A stretch of 64,000 nucleotides of DNA from Clitopilus passeckerianus (GCA_944990035.1 CALYLX010000082.1:434001-498000); one strand, 5' to 3'; counted from the stretch's first letter, positions 34,514-46,933 are shown. Translations and numbers: made by a program. The notes: a model not told the origin generated them from the letters alone.

Positions 34514-36255
34514 ATGTCTGGCTATGTTCTTAGCGAGGCTGATCTACAGACCTAGTGAGCGAAGTTATCTCTCGGGATCACGGCAGCTCTAATCGTAGCC
34601 CCAGCACGGCCAAATACTATTTTGCTACCATTTCAATCTGTCGGTCTGCTTCAGCCCATGTGACCGCCTCTATGATCGCTGACGATTGAACACCAACCCC
34701 CAACAGCACTGCTCCTCTATGAATACTTCATCACGCTATCGAAAGAGATTGAGAGGTTCTGGCGGGCTCGGCGCCTCTCTTTCCCCGTCTTCTGGTTCTT
34801 CGTCAACCGATACGTCACAATCCTCGGCCATTTTCCCGTGATGCTCGAATATTTCTGGAGTTCGTCGTCTCCCAGGAAAGCCGAGGTGGGTGCACTTCGG
34901 TTCTGCAATAATTTACTCTTCTCAAACACGCTTTAGATGTGGGCCATATCAGATTTCTCTACCCCCAAAATCTGGTGACTGACTTCGAACGCAGCTGCCA
35001 CTACCTGGAATCCTATCACGCTTATTTCGTCCTCTGCGTTCAGGTCTACATTGCGGGTGCGTCGTCTTGCATGCAAATTAACTAATTTAAATTCATCCTT
35101 TACCTCCCAAGCTCTTCTTATCGTAAGAATGTACGCACTCTACGACAGGAAAAAGTCGGTCTTGGCCCTATACCTTGCAGTAGCTTCCGGCGGTTTCGCG
35201 GTAGGATCAGTAAGTCTTCCTTGAAGTCCAGAGAGAATTGGCTTGATCTCACAGCTTGCAGTGGCTGATTCTTTCGGGGAAAAGGGAGGGTCCGAAGGCG
35301 ACGTATGTGCTTCCCCTTGGTTGCCCAGTTGTAATAGAGCAGGAGCGGTGAGTCCTTCCACCGCCACGGCTGTTGTCACTCGTCACTCACGGGATTTTAG
35401 AGCCAACCGTGGGTGGCCCTTCCAGCCTCCTGGGCCGAAATGCACCTAAACTAACTTCGCTTTCCACAGGACTCGCTGGTGCTTGGGGGAGCATGCTAGT
35501 ATTTGACTTTCTGGTGTTTGCAATGACGGTGTACAAGTCGATCCGGAACTACCGGGCACTTTCGGTACGAATGACTCAAAGTCCTAGCATTCTTGCTATC
35601 TTGCTACGAGATGGTGGGTGGCCATTCATTACGGGGCTGTCGCACGTATGATTGACGCTATTTTTGGCTGTAGGAGCGCTCTATTTCAGGTAGTCGGGAT
35701 CACGTTCATTGATTTGCACGGGATGGCTCATATATTCTTCAGCGCTATGATCGGATGTAACATCGCCAATATTTTGACGTTCATTGTAGGCATTTCCTAA
35801 CATTCGGATTCTAAGTAGCTAATGGATTCTATCTAGTACGGACGCGTAAGTGCTGATCTCAGATTCAAACATATAAATCAGCTTCACAACAATAACAGGC
35901 ATTTATCAAGGGAGCCACCGCAATCCTTACGAACAGGCAAGTCGCGGCCATTTCCTCTATGGGCTAAGGACCTGATTCCGACAGCAGCATTTCCTCGATC
36001 TTGATATCTAGACTCATGCTCAACCTTCGTGACCCCAAGTTATCGAACCCTGCGACCTATCCAGATATCATCACAACTGTCGCCTTTCGGCATCAAACAG
36101 CACCGGTTCTCTCCACCGCGCCTAGATATTATTCATATACCTCCCATGGTGAAACGGTTTATGGCGGAAGTCAGGAGGAGCACGAGCTAGAGGATATTCA
36201 TGCTCGATCGCGAGCACATGAACCAATACGGACTGCCCCGATGGCTTTAGCTTGA
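34514..36255 (+). CDS. DUF6533 multi-helix membrane protein, copy 2 (14 exons, microexons)
   Basis: Exons: 34514-34554, 34605-34639, 34707-34885, 34937-34938, 34995-35056, 35112-35209, 35262-35347, 35401-35408, 35470-35613, 35675-35690, 35743-35785, 35837-35845, 35899-35936, 35988-36255; 342 residues with no stop. It opens MSGYVLSEADLQTY against MPSYTLSEADLQTY in copy 1. The DUF6533 domain reads LLLYEYFITLSKEIERFW and NRYVTILGHFPVMLEYFW. Internal exon sizes equal those of copy 1 except that exon 9 is one codon shorter. The GC donor (GCAAGT) is kept at 35937. The close match in exons, introns and 5' flank to copy 1 argues for a recent tandem duplication. The C-terminal tail (…HELEDIHARSRAHEP…) is longer. 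Function unknown. Confidence 0.85.
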
Positions 36256-36518
36256 ATCACGCATGGGATACGACTTCATGTAATGTTAACACACTGTATA
36301 ATAGGTAATACAACTACCCAAAGAGCATAGAGACTCGCAGGCAGAGACGGCAAGATGCGAGTGGCGTCTTCGGAAATCTCCAGAGGCTGGGTGAGAGGCT
36401 GATCTGAGTCCGTCTCATTTTGGAAGCTTTCCCCAGGATACTGATAGTTTCTCTAGACAGGAGCATTCGATTAAGATGTCGATATCTAAGCTTCGCTGTT
36501 ACGGCCATCTGCTCGTGA

Positions 36519-38374
36519 ATGGCATACTCTGTAGAGGATACTGGTTCCATCGACTCGGACGCGTCGTTGTCAAATTTAAACCCAGGCAATGATGGACCAA
36601 CATGTCCACGTCCTGCGTCGCTACCGAAACAGCAGCTCTCCATTGTCTACTTCATTGCATCCATTGAGACGGTAGCTACGCAAGCAACAGACCCGTTCAT
36701 TGTGCGACTTGTGCAGGACACGGGCATCACTGGAGGAGATGAGCGGAAAATCGGCTACTATGCGGGTGTAATAGTTCGTCCCCGCTTCTTACTGCCCGAT
36801 GCACGGGAGGTTGAACGACTCACTAGGGTTCGGCTTTCTGTATCTCTGAGGCGCTGACCGTTTTCCAATGGGGACGGGCATCAGACCAATATGGCCGAAG
36901 ACCAATTTTACTGCTCGGCGTGCTTGGTATATCCCTGACCATTCTCTGCTTCGGGCTCTCCTCCAGCTATTGGTCTTTAGTTCTCTCGAGATCTCTGCAA
37001 GGCACGTTTAATGCGGCAATTGGTACGTGCTGTCGTACCATCTTGGTGTTTCTTGGGGTGTGGCTGAATGCACAAATCTAGGGGTTGAAAAAAGTGTCAT
37101 TGCGGAGGTAAAAAAAACTAGCCAAACTGCGATTGTCTGTCGTGCCTCAAGGATGAACTTCTACAGCTGTCGGATTCCTCCAACATTTCGGACGCTTATA
37201 CCTACCTTTCCATCGCATGGAACATAGGTTCCACCACCGGGTAGGCCATTCCCAGTGCCGCAACGATCACGTATTAAATCAAATTTAGCGAATATATTGG
37301 GGGTTCACTTTCTTCTCCGAGTAGTCGATGGCCGAGCTTCTTTGATAGGCTTCAATTCTTCAGAGATCATCCACATTCTCTTCCCTGCGTCGTCGTCTGC
37401 CTTATTGGTTTCACAAGTTTCGTGACGGCATTGATAGGGCTCAAAGAAGTATGTCCGACTTCTATAGCGAGATTACTGCGGCTCCCAGAACTGATTTCTC
37501 TACTCTAGACGCATCCCTCAATCATTGCACAGTCAGAAGCCAAGAGATTGTTGATTCGGAGTGATGGCCCGAACCATCTCACACCTTTGCTGGGGACCCA
37601 GGATAATGACGCTATCGGCGCTTTACTGCCAATGGTCACTATGGACTCAGATCGATATTCCCTCCTGGACTTGCTGATTCCGCCAGTGATCCAAGTGGTC
37701 ACCCTATACGTATTTCAGGCATTTAGCTACCAGGCCCACACAACGCTCGCACCCCTTGTCTATGCCACATCGATACAGCACGGAGGATTGGGTCTCAGTC
37801 CTCCCCAAATCGGAATGATATTAGGCACCTTCGGCGTTGTATATTTCGCCTTTCAAGTTTTATGCATGGCTCGCTTTATCCGATGGTGCGGCGTGAAGAA
37901 TGCGCTCGTAATCGGTCAGATAAGCTCTGTTGTGAGCAGGGGCCTTTATCCCCTCCTAACGCATCATGCCCAACACCGTTCCGGAGTCGTAGTCTGGGCG
38001 ATTCTCGCCTTTCAGCTTCTGTGTCGAGTGTTCTACGTAATGGCATATGGTGAGCCTTCTCTGAATTCGATCCTATTCCTCGTACGACTCAAGATTCTTC
38101 ACCAGCTCCGATACAAGTCGTGATCGCCCGTAGTGCCCCGTCAAAATCCGCTCTGGGCGCAACAATTGGGTTGGCGCAGGCTGTGACCTCCGTTGCGCGT
38201 GGACTTGCACCGTCGCTGTCGTCATCTCTATTCGCTTTCTCGCAGCAACGACGATTATTAGGGGGGAATCTAGACTACATTATCCTTACCTTGATATCTC
38301 TCAATGGTTTACGACTGGCTTTGTGCCTCCCACCCGATCCACATGATTCTGGTACCAGTGGCGAAGATATCTGA
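36519..38374 (+). CDS. MFS exporter, DHA1 type (basidiomycete multidrug-like)
   Basis: Start MAYSVEDTGS at 36519. A soluble N-terminus leads to helix 1 (QQLSIVYFIASIETVATQA) and FIVRLVQDTGITGGDE. After an intron comes EALTVFQWGRASDQYGRRPILL, the MFS motif A (G-R-A-S-D-x-x-G-R-R), then GLSSSYWSLVLSRSLQGTFNAAIG, VEKSVIAE, and WNIGSTTG...GGSLSSPSSRWPSF. The second half follows a long loop (37500-37680), with a helix series up to the stop at 38372-38374. The arrangement SDxxNxxDAY and GGSLSxPxxRWP is that of a common basidiomycete DHA1 group. About six introns; the donor after ...YAGVI is GTTCGT, a weak match. Exporter role inferred from family. It separates DUF6533 copies 2 and 3. Confidence 0.83.
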
Positions 38375-39393
38375 ATACTCTTGTAATTTTTTCAATACAT
38401 AGATCCCCCCACCTTTCAGAATGATTAATTAGATTCCGTGGTCGTTTGATGATGTTGAAAGACCACGATCGCTGACAGACTAATACTATCAATTCGAGAT
38501 GTGCCACTGATTCAGGACCCTGTCTCCGCTTTCACCTGGATCTGCGTTGTGTCTGGAAATCTTTGGTTGATCCTTATCAGTGTACAAGGCCGCTCCAAGG
38601 AGGCGCAAATACCTTCACCGTGGTTATTCTATGCTTGGAAGGTGGTTGTCTAATTCCGAAAAGTAAGTCTGGATTCGGGTGCTATCCTGGAGGAATTTCA
38701 GTACTCGGTTAGCCTTTCTACTTGACTGAAGGTCTATACTAGTCAATGGTCGGAATCACCGCAGTTGGATGCAGGCAGACAGACTCAAAACTAAAGGGGT
38801 CATGCATCATGTTCTCGTGCCTGTGCCTTGCATATCGGTTAAACATATGCAATGGAGTAGGTTGTGGGTTTGATTGGATGAACTATTTTGCTCAAAGTGC
38901 GTATGGATAGCTCCAACGGCTTCAACGGTGGGAAAAACGTCCTCGGTTGCTTGCACACTAACCTTGATGACTACCCAAACTTCGAAGCCTTTCACCCCCT
39001 GTCTACGGCCGTGCTTGGGTGAGTCGCAGGAAAACTGCGGAATATAGATCAGAACGTGGGCAAGGAAATGGGGCTTTGCACCGGCAAGACTCACGGTGGC
39101 ACCGAGACCATCATGATTTCTTATGATCACATTGTACCGAAAATCTCAGATTGGCTATTTTCTGCCAACATAGCCGATTGCTGCATGTGCTCGCGATTGT
39201 GGCCGAACCATCAACAAGCCCCTTGGCGAGCTCGTTTCATTTTCATACCAAACTGAATCATGCGTCGTCTCAAGAGCATTTCTAGCCAGCGCCGCTCTTT
39301 CTTGACCTTCCACGAGCAGGCGTTCCCAACTAGCCTGAATTCATGCAAGCTTTGTGATTTCTCACCTCAACCATTGTGTCGGGAGCATCCAAG
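38375..39393. other. Intergenic, upstream flank of DUF6533 copy 3
   Basis: A block near 38490-38512 (TTCGAGATGTGCCACTGAT) matches the flank of copy 2 at 33600-33625, so part of the upstream sequence is shared. Otherwise no gene or element seen. Confidence 0.5.
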
Positions 39394-41096
39394 ATGTCAG
39401 AGGTCATCCTGACGAATAAGGATCTTGAAACCCTGTACGTCAAGCGCGTCCCTCGCTGTCACCTGTATTCCTTAAAAGCCACAGCAATTCGATATACTAC
39501 ATCACCACAATCTCAGTCTGTATGTCTACATCATGAAACTTCACTTTCAGAAATTGACTGAGCTCCATGGCAGCTCTCTTGATATATGAGTATCTCCTCA
39601 CCTTTTCGATGGAGGTGGAGAGGTTTTGGACTGTAAAACGATTTTCTTGGCCCGTGCTGTTCTTCTTCATAAATCGATACGTCACAATCCTCGGGCACAT
39701 GCCAGTTATGCTGGAATACTTTTGGCGGTCATCCTCCCCGAAGAAATTTGACGTAAGCTTCTCGTTCATCTATCTGCAGACTCAGGCTGACAATGAATTC
39801 ATTCAGATGTACGTCAGCTCAAGCTGCCAGTACCGAAAGTGCAAGGCGACTAATGCTCCAGCTTCATCCAATAGCTGCCACGATCTACACTCCTACCACC
39901 AATACTTCGTCGTCTGCGTTCAAGTCTATGTCGCAAGTGGGGAAGCTTTTTCCCTATTTCTCCGTCAGGCTAATAATTTGCGACAGTCCTTCTCATTATG
40001 CGGATGTATGCGCTGTACGATAGAAGCAAGAAAGTCCTGACTCTATACCTCATTGTGGCTACCGCTGGCGTGGCAGTTGGATGCGTAAGTCACCTGCCAA
40101 CTGGCGAGCAATTAACTGGAGAGCTCACCTGTGGGAGTATTAGTGGTCTGTATGGTCCGGGAGGAAAGACACAGAGAAGGTGGCGTATGCGATGCCGATC
40201 GGTTGTCCGGTCACCATTTACAAACGACAGTAAGCCTATCTCCTCTCTGTCTCTGTCCCGATCATTCATGGGGGTGCGTCGCAGAGCCATGCGTAAGCTA
40301 TTCAAATACCCGATCTCAATACCGTTTAAACGGGGTGATTCTAGGTTTGGCCTCGGCGTGGTGCAGTATGCTGGTTTTTGATACGCTGGTGTTCTCTATG
40401 ACGGTCTATAAATCGATCATCATGTACAGAGCGCTGTCACTAAGGATGAACAATGGTCCAAGCATTCTGGCCATCATGCTTCGAGATGGTGAGTCGACTG
40501 CTTAGGGACTCTTGTTTCAAGAGACTTACATTGCTACAGGATCCCTGTATTTTGGGTAAGCCTCGATTTTATTCAGGCTGGCGTTAGCTGAGAGGTTCTC
40601 CGTAGCGCGATGGTAGCATGTAATACTGCTAACGTTCTCACTTTTGCGGTGAGTAGTAACCTCAATTGGCTAATGTATGCTTCTCACTCTTTTCTCTCTC
40701 AGTACGGAACCGTAAGATATCCCTATCGAAAGACAAATCCGTATTTGACCTCTGCCTAGGCTTTCACAAAGGGTGTCACAGCGACGTTGACCAACAGGTA
40801 ATCCTCCTTCCGCTCGTCAGTCCCCGGATCCCGCTCAACAATTTAATAGTGTTTCATCGATTCTGATCTCGCGGCTCATGTTTAACCTCCGAGATCCTCA
40901 ACTCTCCTCGACAATAACCAACGCTGATAAGATGACCACAATGGCCTTCCAGGATCGCAGCGCACAGCCTGTGGTCTCCACTGTCGCTGGCGCATCCAAC
41001 TTCTCATCTCTCGAAGACTCAACCATTCACGATTTCGATCTAAGAGAGGGGTTCGCGCTCAAAGAGGTTCAGAGTTGTCCCAGCTCTCGGGTTTGA
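39394..41096 (+). CDS. DUF6533 multi-helix membrane protein, copy 3 (14 exons, microexons)
   Basis: Exons: 39394-39434, 39479-39519, 39574-39752, 39807-39808, 39875-39936, 39987-40084, 40144-40229, 40285-40292, 40345-40488, 40540-40555, 40606-40648, 40703-40711, 40760-40797, 40850-41096; 337 residues. It starts MSEVILTNKDLETL. The domain reads SLLIYEYLLTFSMEVERFW and NRYVTILGHMPVMLEYFW, followed by HQYFVVCVQVYVA, LLIMRMYALYDRSKKVL and SRLMFNLRDPQLSS. This is the most divergent copy, yet exons 3-13 have the same lengths as copy 2, including the 2-, 8-, 16- and 9-base exons. The final intron uses an ordinary GT donor (GTAATC at 40798) where copies 1 and 2 use GC. Confidence 0.85.
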
Positions 41097-41333
41097 AGGG
41101 GGTAGGCTGTCCATTGGAAGGTTCGCATTTGGGACCCTAGTGTATTGATGTTACATTCTGTTAATACTAGCAAATCTCTGTGTAGTTCTATACGATACAA
41201 TCCGGTATTATTATTGATATTTTTGATGCGATGAATAGAGGGATATATACAATACGATATGGCTGCCAAAAAGACGAGGTCCACATTCGAGAATCGGGTG
41301 GGGGAGGAGGTCACGGTCGAGCCAGGAATGGAA

Positions 41334-42015
41334 CTAAGCAAAGACATCGGATCCGAATTGATCTTCTTCGATAAACTGGAGCTTAAAAACTCTGCCTTGT
41401 AGCTCCCACTTCCGTTTGAATTCGTTCGGGATCGGTATCGAGAAGTTGGGTCGACCGTAGTGCCAACCCTGAAGATACTGGCACCGTTCTTGTTTTCCCA
41501 CCTTGACTCTGCGAAGAAGATAATCGACCCTTCGTTTGTATTCATCCGGCCGCTCTCTCTCGGCTATTGCACCAAGGATGTGATATTCGCGTTCGCCGTG
41601 TTCCATGGAAAAGATCTGGGAGAGTAGTTCTGGCGGAAGTTTCCGGCAGGGAGCAAGCGCAGAGTCGAGCTTTCCTATAAGAGCGGCTAGTTCGGTGCAT
41701 TTGAGCTGAACACTTCTGTGAAGCTTTGCCCAGTTGGGGCAAGCCTGGCTGAGCTCCTCCAAAGGTGAGAGGCCTCGTCGAAAGCCTCCTGTGACCGTTT
41801 ACAACGTCACGAGTTATCGCCAATTCGAACCTGGCCTGCCAGGAGAGTGTGGCTGTGGACTTCCAGGCTTCGTCCTCAAATGGGTGAATAGGTGGCAGGG
41901 GTTTGTCATTAGAAACAGGACGTTTAGAGGCTCTGCCTGAAGCGCACCTGAGCTGGTAGCCATCGTCGTCGAGAGAAAGAAAGGGACGAAATACCTCCGA
42001 GTCTGCCCAGAGCAC
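41334..42015 (-). pseudogene. F-box-like gene remnant F1 (internal deletion, frameshifts)
   Basis: The N-terminal block HPFEDEAWKSTATLSWQARFEL aligns with the intact neighbours' HPFEHEAWKSTTVLSSQAR. The frame then shifts more than once before SALAPCRKLPPELLSQIFSM, the start of the F-box-like segment. Shortly after (HGEREYHILGAIAE...) the sequence jumps, in another frame, to AESRWENKNGAS, which in the intact copies lies near the C-terminus. It ends DVFA and stop, matching YLFA-stop in the others. About 300 codons of the middle are missing. This is clearly a decayed member at one edge of the array. Confidence 0.8.
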
Positions 42016-42277
42016 ACATGGTTGACTAATAAAGACGGGATAATGGATTTGAACAGGATTTGAGGGAGTACATAAGTAGCTAGCCGTTTGTTCATGGCTT
42101 TTCTGTGCACGATGCAGGTGCGGTAGTGGTTTACCGGATGGTCGCTGTTACATACATAGACGTGTGCCAATGGTTAGTCAGAAGCAATGATTGCTGTTAC
42201 GAACAGGGTAACGCCAGCTAACATCGCGATGAACTCCAGTAATGTGATTACGGGGTTACACAAGGAATGTATAAGTG

Positions 42278-43942
42278 CTATGCAAACAAGTATCCATGAC
42301 GCGTTTCCAGTGATTGTATTCGTATAATCCTTTTCGTCGATTCCTCCTGCTGTTCGTGCTCTCGTTCGAAATTGGGAGGTTTCCGAAATGGGGCAGCGGA
42401 AGAGTCATCATACCAGAACTGGAGATGCACAATGTTCGTGCCATTCCTATTCTCCCATCTGGATTCCGCGAGAGTGATGATCCCATTGAAAGTAGCTTGT
42501 GCGTCATCAATGAGCATGTCGAAACGCTGCAGTTGCGGTAGGTACTCGGCACTTGCAATTCGTCGTAAAATCATAGTGGGAAATGTTGTATGGGGTACGG
42601 CAAGCTCGCATAGGTGGTCGAGACGGGGAAGGAGTGATTCGAGCCCCTTGTCAAGAATTTGATCTTCAACCCGCAGAATTTCGAGTTGGCAATCGGATCG
42701 CTCGATGAGAGCGGAAAGGTAGCCAACATCTATGGGCCTGTCAGCTGCATAAATTCGGAGCCGCCAAAGCACCGGTAGAAGGAGTGGTCTAAGAAATGCT
42801 GACACGTCAACAGAGGAACTGCAGACGTGGAACTGCAGGTGACGCAGGCTTTGCGAACAGATGAGCTGAGTATCCGTAACAACGGGAGGTGTTTCAAAAC
42901 CACCTCTGGACGGGCCGAGGGTGATCCAAAACTCTTGTAGCCGGGGACACCGTCGGAGAACGTAGTGTGCCGCCTCTACGGTGAGAAATGAATCACTCGA
43001 TGAACACCCAATGGTGAGCTCCACCATTTGGCTCCAGCATTCAGATGCAATGTTAGCTGTTATTGGAGGCGAGTTAATAATGCTTCAATCAATTAAGGGG
43101 ACAAGAAATTCACTGGGAAATATATATGGTAGGCAGATGGACTCTTCAGAGGCCCCTTCGTCGAAGAAATAGTCTGAAAACGTCACCAGGTAGGGAAGTG
43201 ACACAAAAAGAGAGACGTAAGCATTTAGAAGGTCTTGGGTCGGCGCGTTGTGGAGAGCTTGGAGCTCATGAAGGCGCTGCTTGCAGGGTAAGACTGCTTG
43301 CTGGAAGCACTGCTGGCATTCTTGTAATGACAGGCGGTCTAAATACAGATAGATGGATTGGGTTCCACGAGGCGTAACGAGCCCTGCCATCTCTGTGATT
43401 GTGTCCACTTCTCCAGGTAATTGAGCCCCAGCGTAGTTCACGTGGACCGAGCGGTAGAGCGATGGCGTGTCGAAGGCAACTTGCCTCCACAAGGAGCAGA
43501 CATGCTCTGGGAAAGTGTCCTTCATGCTGTCCGTGCGGTAGAGCTCGATCGTCAACGGTTGTCCAGGTTTGCAGATGAGATAGTCACGATCTCCCTGCTC
43601 CATTGCAAATATAAACGATAGGATTTCGGGAGGAAGCTTCTTGTGAGGAGAAATAGCCGAGTCCAGTCTTGAGACACGGTTCAACTGCCGAGCATGGTCG
43701 ATTCTAAGCTGAACTAAACATTCTTGCGCCTCGTGTATCTGCTCCTCGAGGTCCAATAATGCTTTGTCAAAGCAGATGAGGCTCTGACGGCATTTGTCTG
43801 CAATGTCTTTTAAGTCGTGTCGAGCTTGGGATGAGAGTACAGTGGTGGATTTCCATGCTTCGTGTTCAAACGGGTGCGCGGTAGGAATGCTCAGTTCTTC
43901 AGTTATCGAGGCTCGCAGTTTCTGTGCTGAATGGATAATCAT
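42278..43942 (-). CDS. F-box-like protein F2
   Basis: Exons 43942-43114 and 43056-42278 give 535 residues. The start at 43942 (MIIHSAQKLRASITEELSIP) lines up with paralogues; an in-frame ATG at 43999 would add 19 residues. A coiled-coil-like N-terminus (HPFEHEAWKSTTVLSSQARHD...) precedes the F-box-like core SPHKKLPPEILSFIF ... PEHVCSLWRQVAFDTPSLY. After it come alternating Leu-rich segments, AAHYVLRRCPRLQEFW and LRHLQFHVCSSSVDVSAFLRP, up to ESRWENRNGTNIVHLQF and HGYLFA-stop. F-box proteins recruit targets to SCF ubiquitin ligases through Skp1; the Leu-rich tail would hold the target. Target unknown. Single intron shared with F3-F5. Confidence 0.82.
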
Positions 43943-44623
43943 GATTTGGCCACCCAAGTACTTGCCGATATTTCGTTGGCGGCATTGGGCTAAGACCAAG
44001 GCTTTGAAATTGGTGTTTCGGATACCGGATCAATAAAGTCCACGTGCTTTTCCTTAGTCAGCCATGAATGGTGTTGTGACGTCAGACGGAAAGTTCTGCG
44101 TTGGGAAGGCTCAATTGCCTTAGATTCAACACTTTCAAGACGCGCCATCAGAGCCGAAGACGTTTTGAATGTCTCAAACGCGTCAAAGCTGCGGAAGTGA
44201 TGGACGCAACCCGACGCATTTGGAAGCACGTGACTGACAATCGTGGCCTTTGGGCGCCTTGGACTGATGGACGACTACTTACCAGTTGAGTCGCAATGGG
44301 TTTCTGTCGGTTTCTGGCCAATTTCGATGTTACCATTTGTCCTCGACCTGTGCCTGTCTCAAATCTCCCTAGCAAATCAAGTCAAGGTTGTATTTACATT
44401 GACAGGAACACATGTCATGCAAATTTCATCTGACAGGAGATGACAAGCAACACAAAGCAAGAACAGAGCTACGGTGTAGATCGATAACGCACATATAGGT
44501 CCCATGAGAGCGGTCTAGAACAGTAGGACAGCGGAGTGAATCAGTACAGTACAGATGCTAGACTGTTTGTACGAGCTTCCAGATTTTAAGAGTGCCAAGC
44601 TGAAGCGAGGTGGAATTCAGTAT
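43943..44623. promoter_or_regulatory. F2 upstream region with CACGTGAC element
   Basis: Contains CACGTGACTGACAATCGTG at 44227-44245, 285 bases before the F2 start. Nearly the same 19 bases (C for T at one position) occur at 50990-51008, 271 bases before the F5 start. Otherwise 3' flank of F3. Confidence 0.5.
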
Positions 44624-46326
44624 CTAAGCAAAGAGATAACCATTACTTTCATCGATGTGCTGGATCCTGACAATGCGATTCTGCGACTCCCATTTCTGTT
44701 CGAGCTCGACGGGGAACACGGGTGGTGGGGACAGCAGGCTATCGTGCCAACATTGGAGATGCTGGATGTTCGCCCCATTCTTGTTATCCCACCTTGACTC
44801 CACAATAGCTACGATCTCTTCAGCAGTCGTCACCCGGAAGTCGGGATCCATGTAGATTTCTAGTTGCTGTAATTTCGGCAGGTATTCTGCGCTGGCGATG
44901 CGCGCCACAATTGATGAGGGGAGAACTGTATCGGGGAGAGCTAACTCTTCCACAGCGGATAAACAGGGTAACAATGCTGTAAGACCGGGTTCCAAGAGAG
45001 ATCGCTCTTCAAACCGGAAGGCTTTGAGATTACAGCGTCCTCTTTCGATAAGTTCACAAATATCCTGTGGATCCACCACGGCGAGGGAACCTGTGAAAAT
45101 GCGGAGCCTCCACAGTGAGGGTAAGTGTAGAGGTCGAAGGAAGTGAGAGGTGTCAACGGGAGATTTGCGGAGGTGGAATTGTAGGTGTTTCAAGTTGGGG
45201 AGGTTTATGAGCTCAGCTGTGTGTCCGCCAAGAGAAGCGGCCAAGGGAGAGGCAACTGCAGCGCTCTCTGCGTCACTTCCGAGGGACAACCAGCAGCTCT
45301 CGAGTTGAGGACACCGTTGAAGAAGATAGTGAGCAGTGTCTACGGTCAGAAAAGCGTCACTGTCCGAGCCTGCGATGCCGAGCCTGGTCATCTGTGTCCA
45401 GAATCCCACTGGCAGGTCTCCTGCAAAACAAAGGTGTGAGCTGAGTTGGCCATGATGAGGCTATATTAAAACACCGTACTGGGCAGATTGTACTTCAGCG
45501 GGATGGCTTCGTACACATAGTCGTTGTAGATGCATTCTATGAAGTCTTCCAAGTAAGGGAGTTGCGGCAGGAGAGAGACACACGCATCCAAGACCTCTTG
45601 TGTTGCCAGGGAGTGACTCACACTGAGGTGTGTTAGACGTTCCCGAACAGGCAAGGTAAGTTGCTGCAGGCGCAAGTGGCATTGTTCGTACGACAGCGTG
45701 GACAGATCCACGTCCAAAGATCGAGTTCCCCGAGCGATCACTTGCCGTGCAAACTCTGTGATCGGTTTCGAGTCGATTGTTCTTCCTGGAGCCCCAACAT
45801 CACCGTAATTGACGCGAACACTGGGGTATAGCGCTGGTGTGTTAAGGGCAACCTGCCTCCATAAAGAGCAAACGTGCTCAGGATAGACATTCTTGGCCCG
45901 GTCGTTGAACAGTTCTTCGCTTTCGTGTTCATGTCTAACGCGGGGAATGCAGTATTCGCGGGTGCCGTTTCCGATGATGAAAATACGGGATAGGATTTCA
46001 GGCGGAAGCGTTTTGTGAGGAGCAATCGCAGATTCTAGCCTTGTGAAGCGAGCAAGGTGGCTGGTATATTCAAGGAGAAGTTTATGATGACATTCTTGCA
46101 GCTGGGTTATCTGCCCTTCCAACTGCAGTTGTAGCTTGTTGAAGATTCCAAGCGATGTGCCGCACTGGTCGCGAACTGCCGTCAATTCCGAGACCGCCGA
46201 CGAAGAGAGGGTGTTTGTTGACTTCCAAGCTTCATCCTCGAATGGATGAGGCGGTGGAAAAGGGATCCTATGAATATAATCAAGCACAGAGGTTCGCAGG
46301 GACTTGGAGAAAAGGAAGTCAGCCAT
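44624..46326 (-). CDS. F-box-like protein F3
   Basis: Exons 46326-45480 and 45420-44624 encode 547 residues. The start MADFLFSKSLRTSVLDYIHR is preferred to the upstream in-frame ATG at 46407 because F4 begins with the matching MSEFLCSKSLQTSMLDYVHG. The F-box-like core is SAIAPHKTLPPEILSRIF ... VYPEHVCSLWRQVALNTPALY. Leu-rich tail: AHYLLQRCPQLESCWLSLG, NLKHLQFHLRKSPVDTSHFL, LWRLRIFTG, and ESRWDNKNGANIQHLQCW, ending NGYLFA-stop. The intron (45421-45479) is at the same place as in F2 and F4. Expected role: substrate adaptor of an SCF ubiquitin ligase, inferred from the family. Confidence 0.83.
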
Positions 46327-46933
46327 TGTCTGTACTGAGTTGCAAATGCAAAGTTCAGTACGATGAAGGCAGGAACGGAAAATGCCGGTTCCTTCGAAAT
46401 CAAACAAATAAACGCCCGCGTCACAATATTAGTTTTCATGGGAAGCTAACGAGACCGGTCCTCAAGCGTCTGTCAACCATGAGCGACCGAACTTGGCCCC
46501 AATCGCAATCAAATTACAACGGCATTCTGTCGGGTTCTAGCCAGTGAACTTTTTTTCAACTCGAACGTCCGCTTTCTCAAGAATCTCCCCAAGAATCTCC
46601 CGGGCCCGGCGGTTGCCAGTATCATTTAAGCATAAGTTTACGATTGTAAATTGTATTTGCATGACAAAGACTTGCGCTCGGTCCATATTCTAAGGATAGC
46701 ACATAGTAAGAGGTAGTAGGCAACATGAAGCCAGAACAACAGAGTGAAATTGTAGACAGGTACTGTAAAGATCTGGTATTTTGAGTTACAAATATTCAAG
46801 CGATAAAGCAGGATGACAATCAAGAACGGCAGAACGGGGGAGTGAATCAGAACTGTGTATATGCAGTATATTCAGTACATGTGCCAGGGTTCAAATATCG
46901 GAACGATGCGAGGCGCACTCGAATGCTTATAGG
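46327..46933. other. Intergenic between F3 and F4
   Basis: F3 promoter and F4 3' flank. No CACGTGAC element like those of F2 and F5 was seen. Confidence 0.45.
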
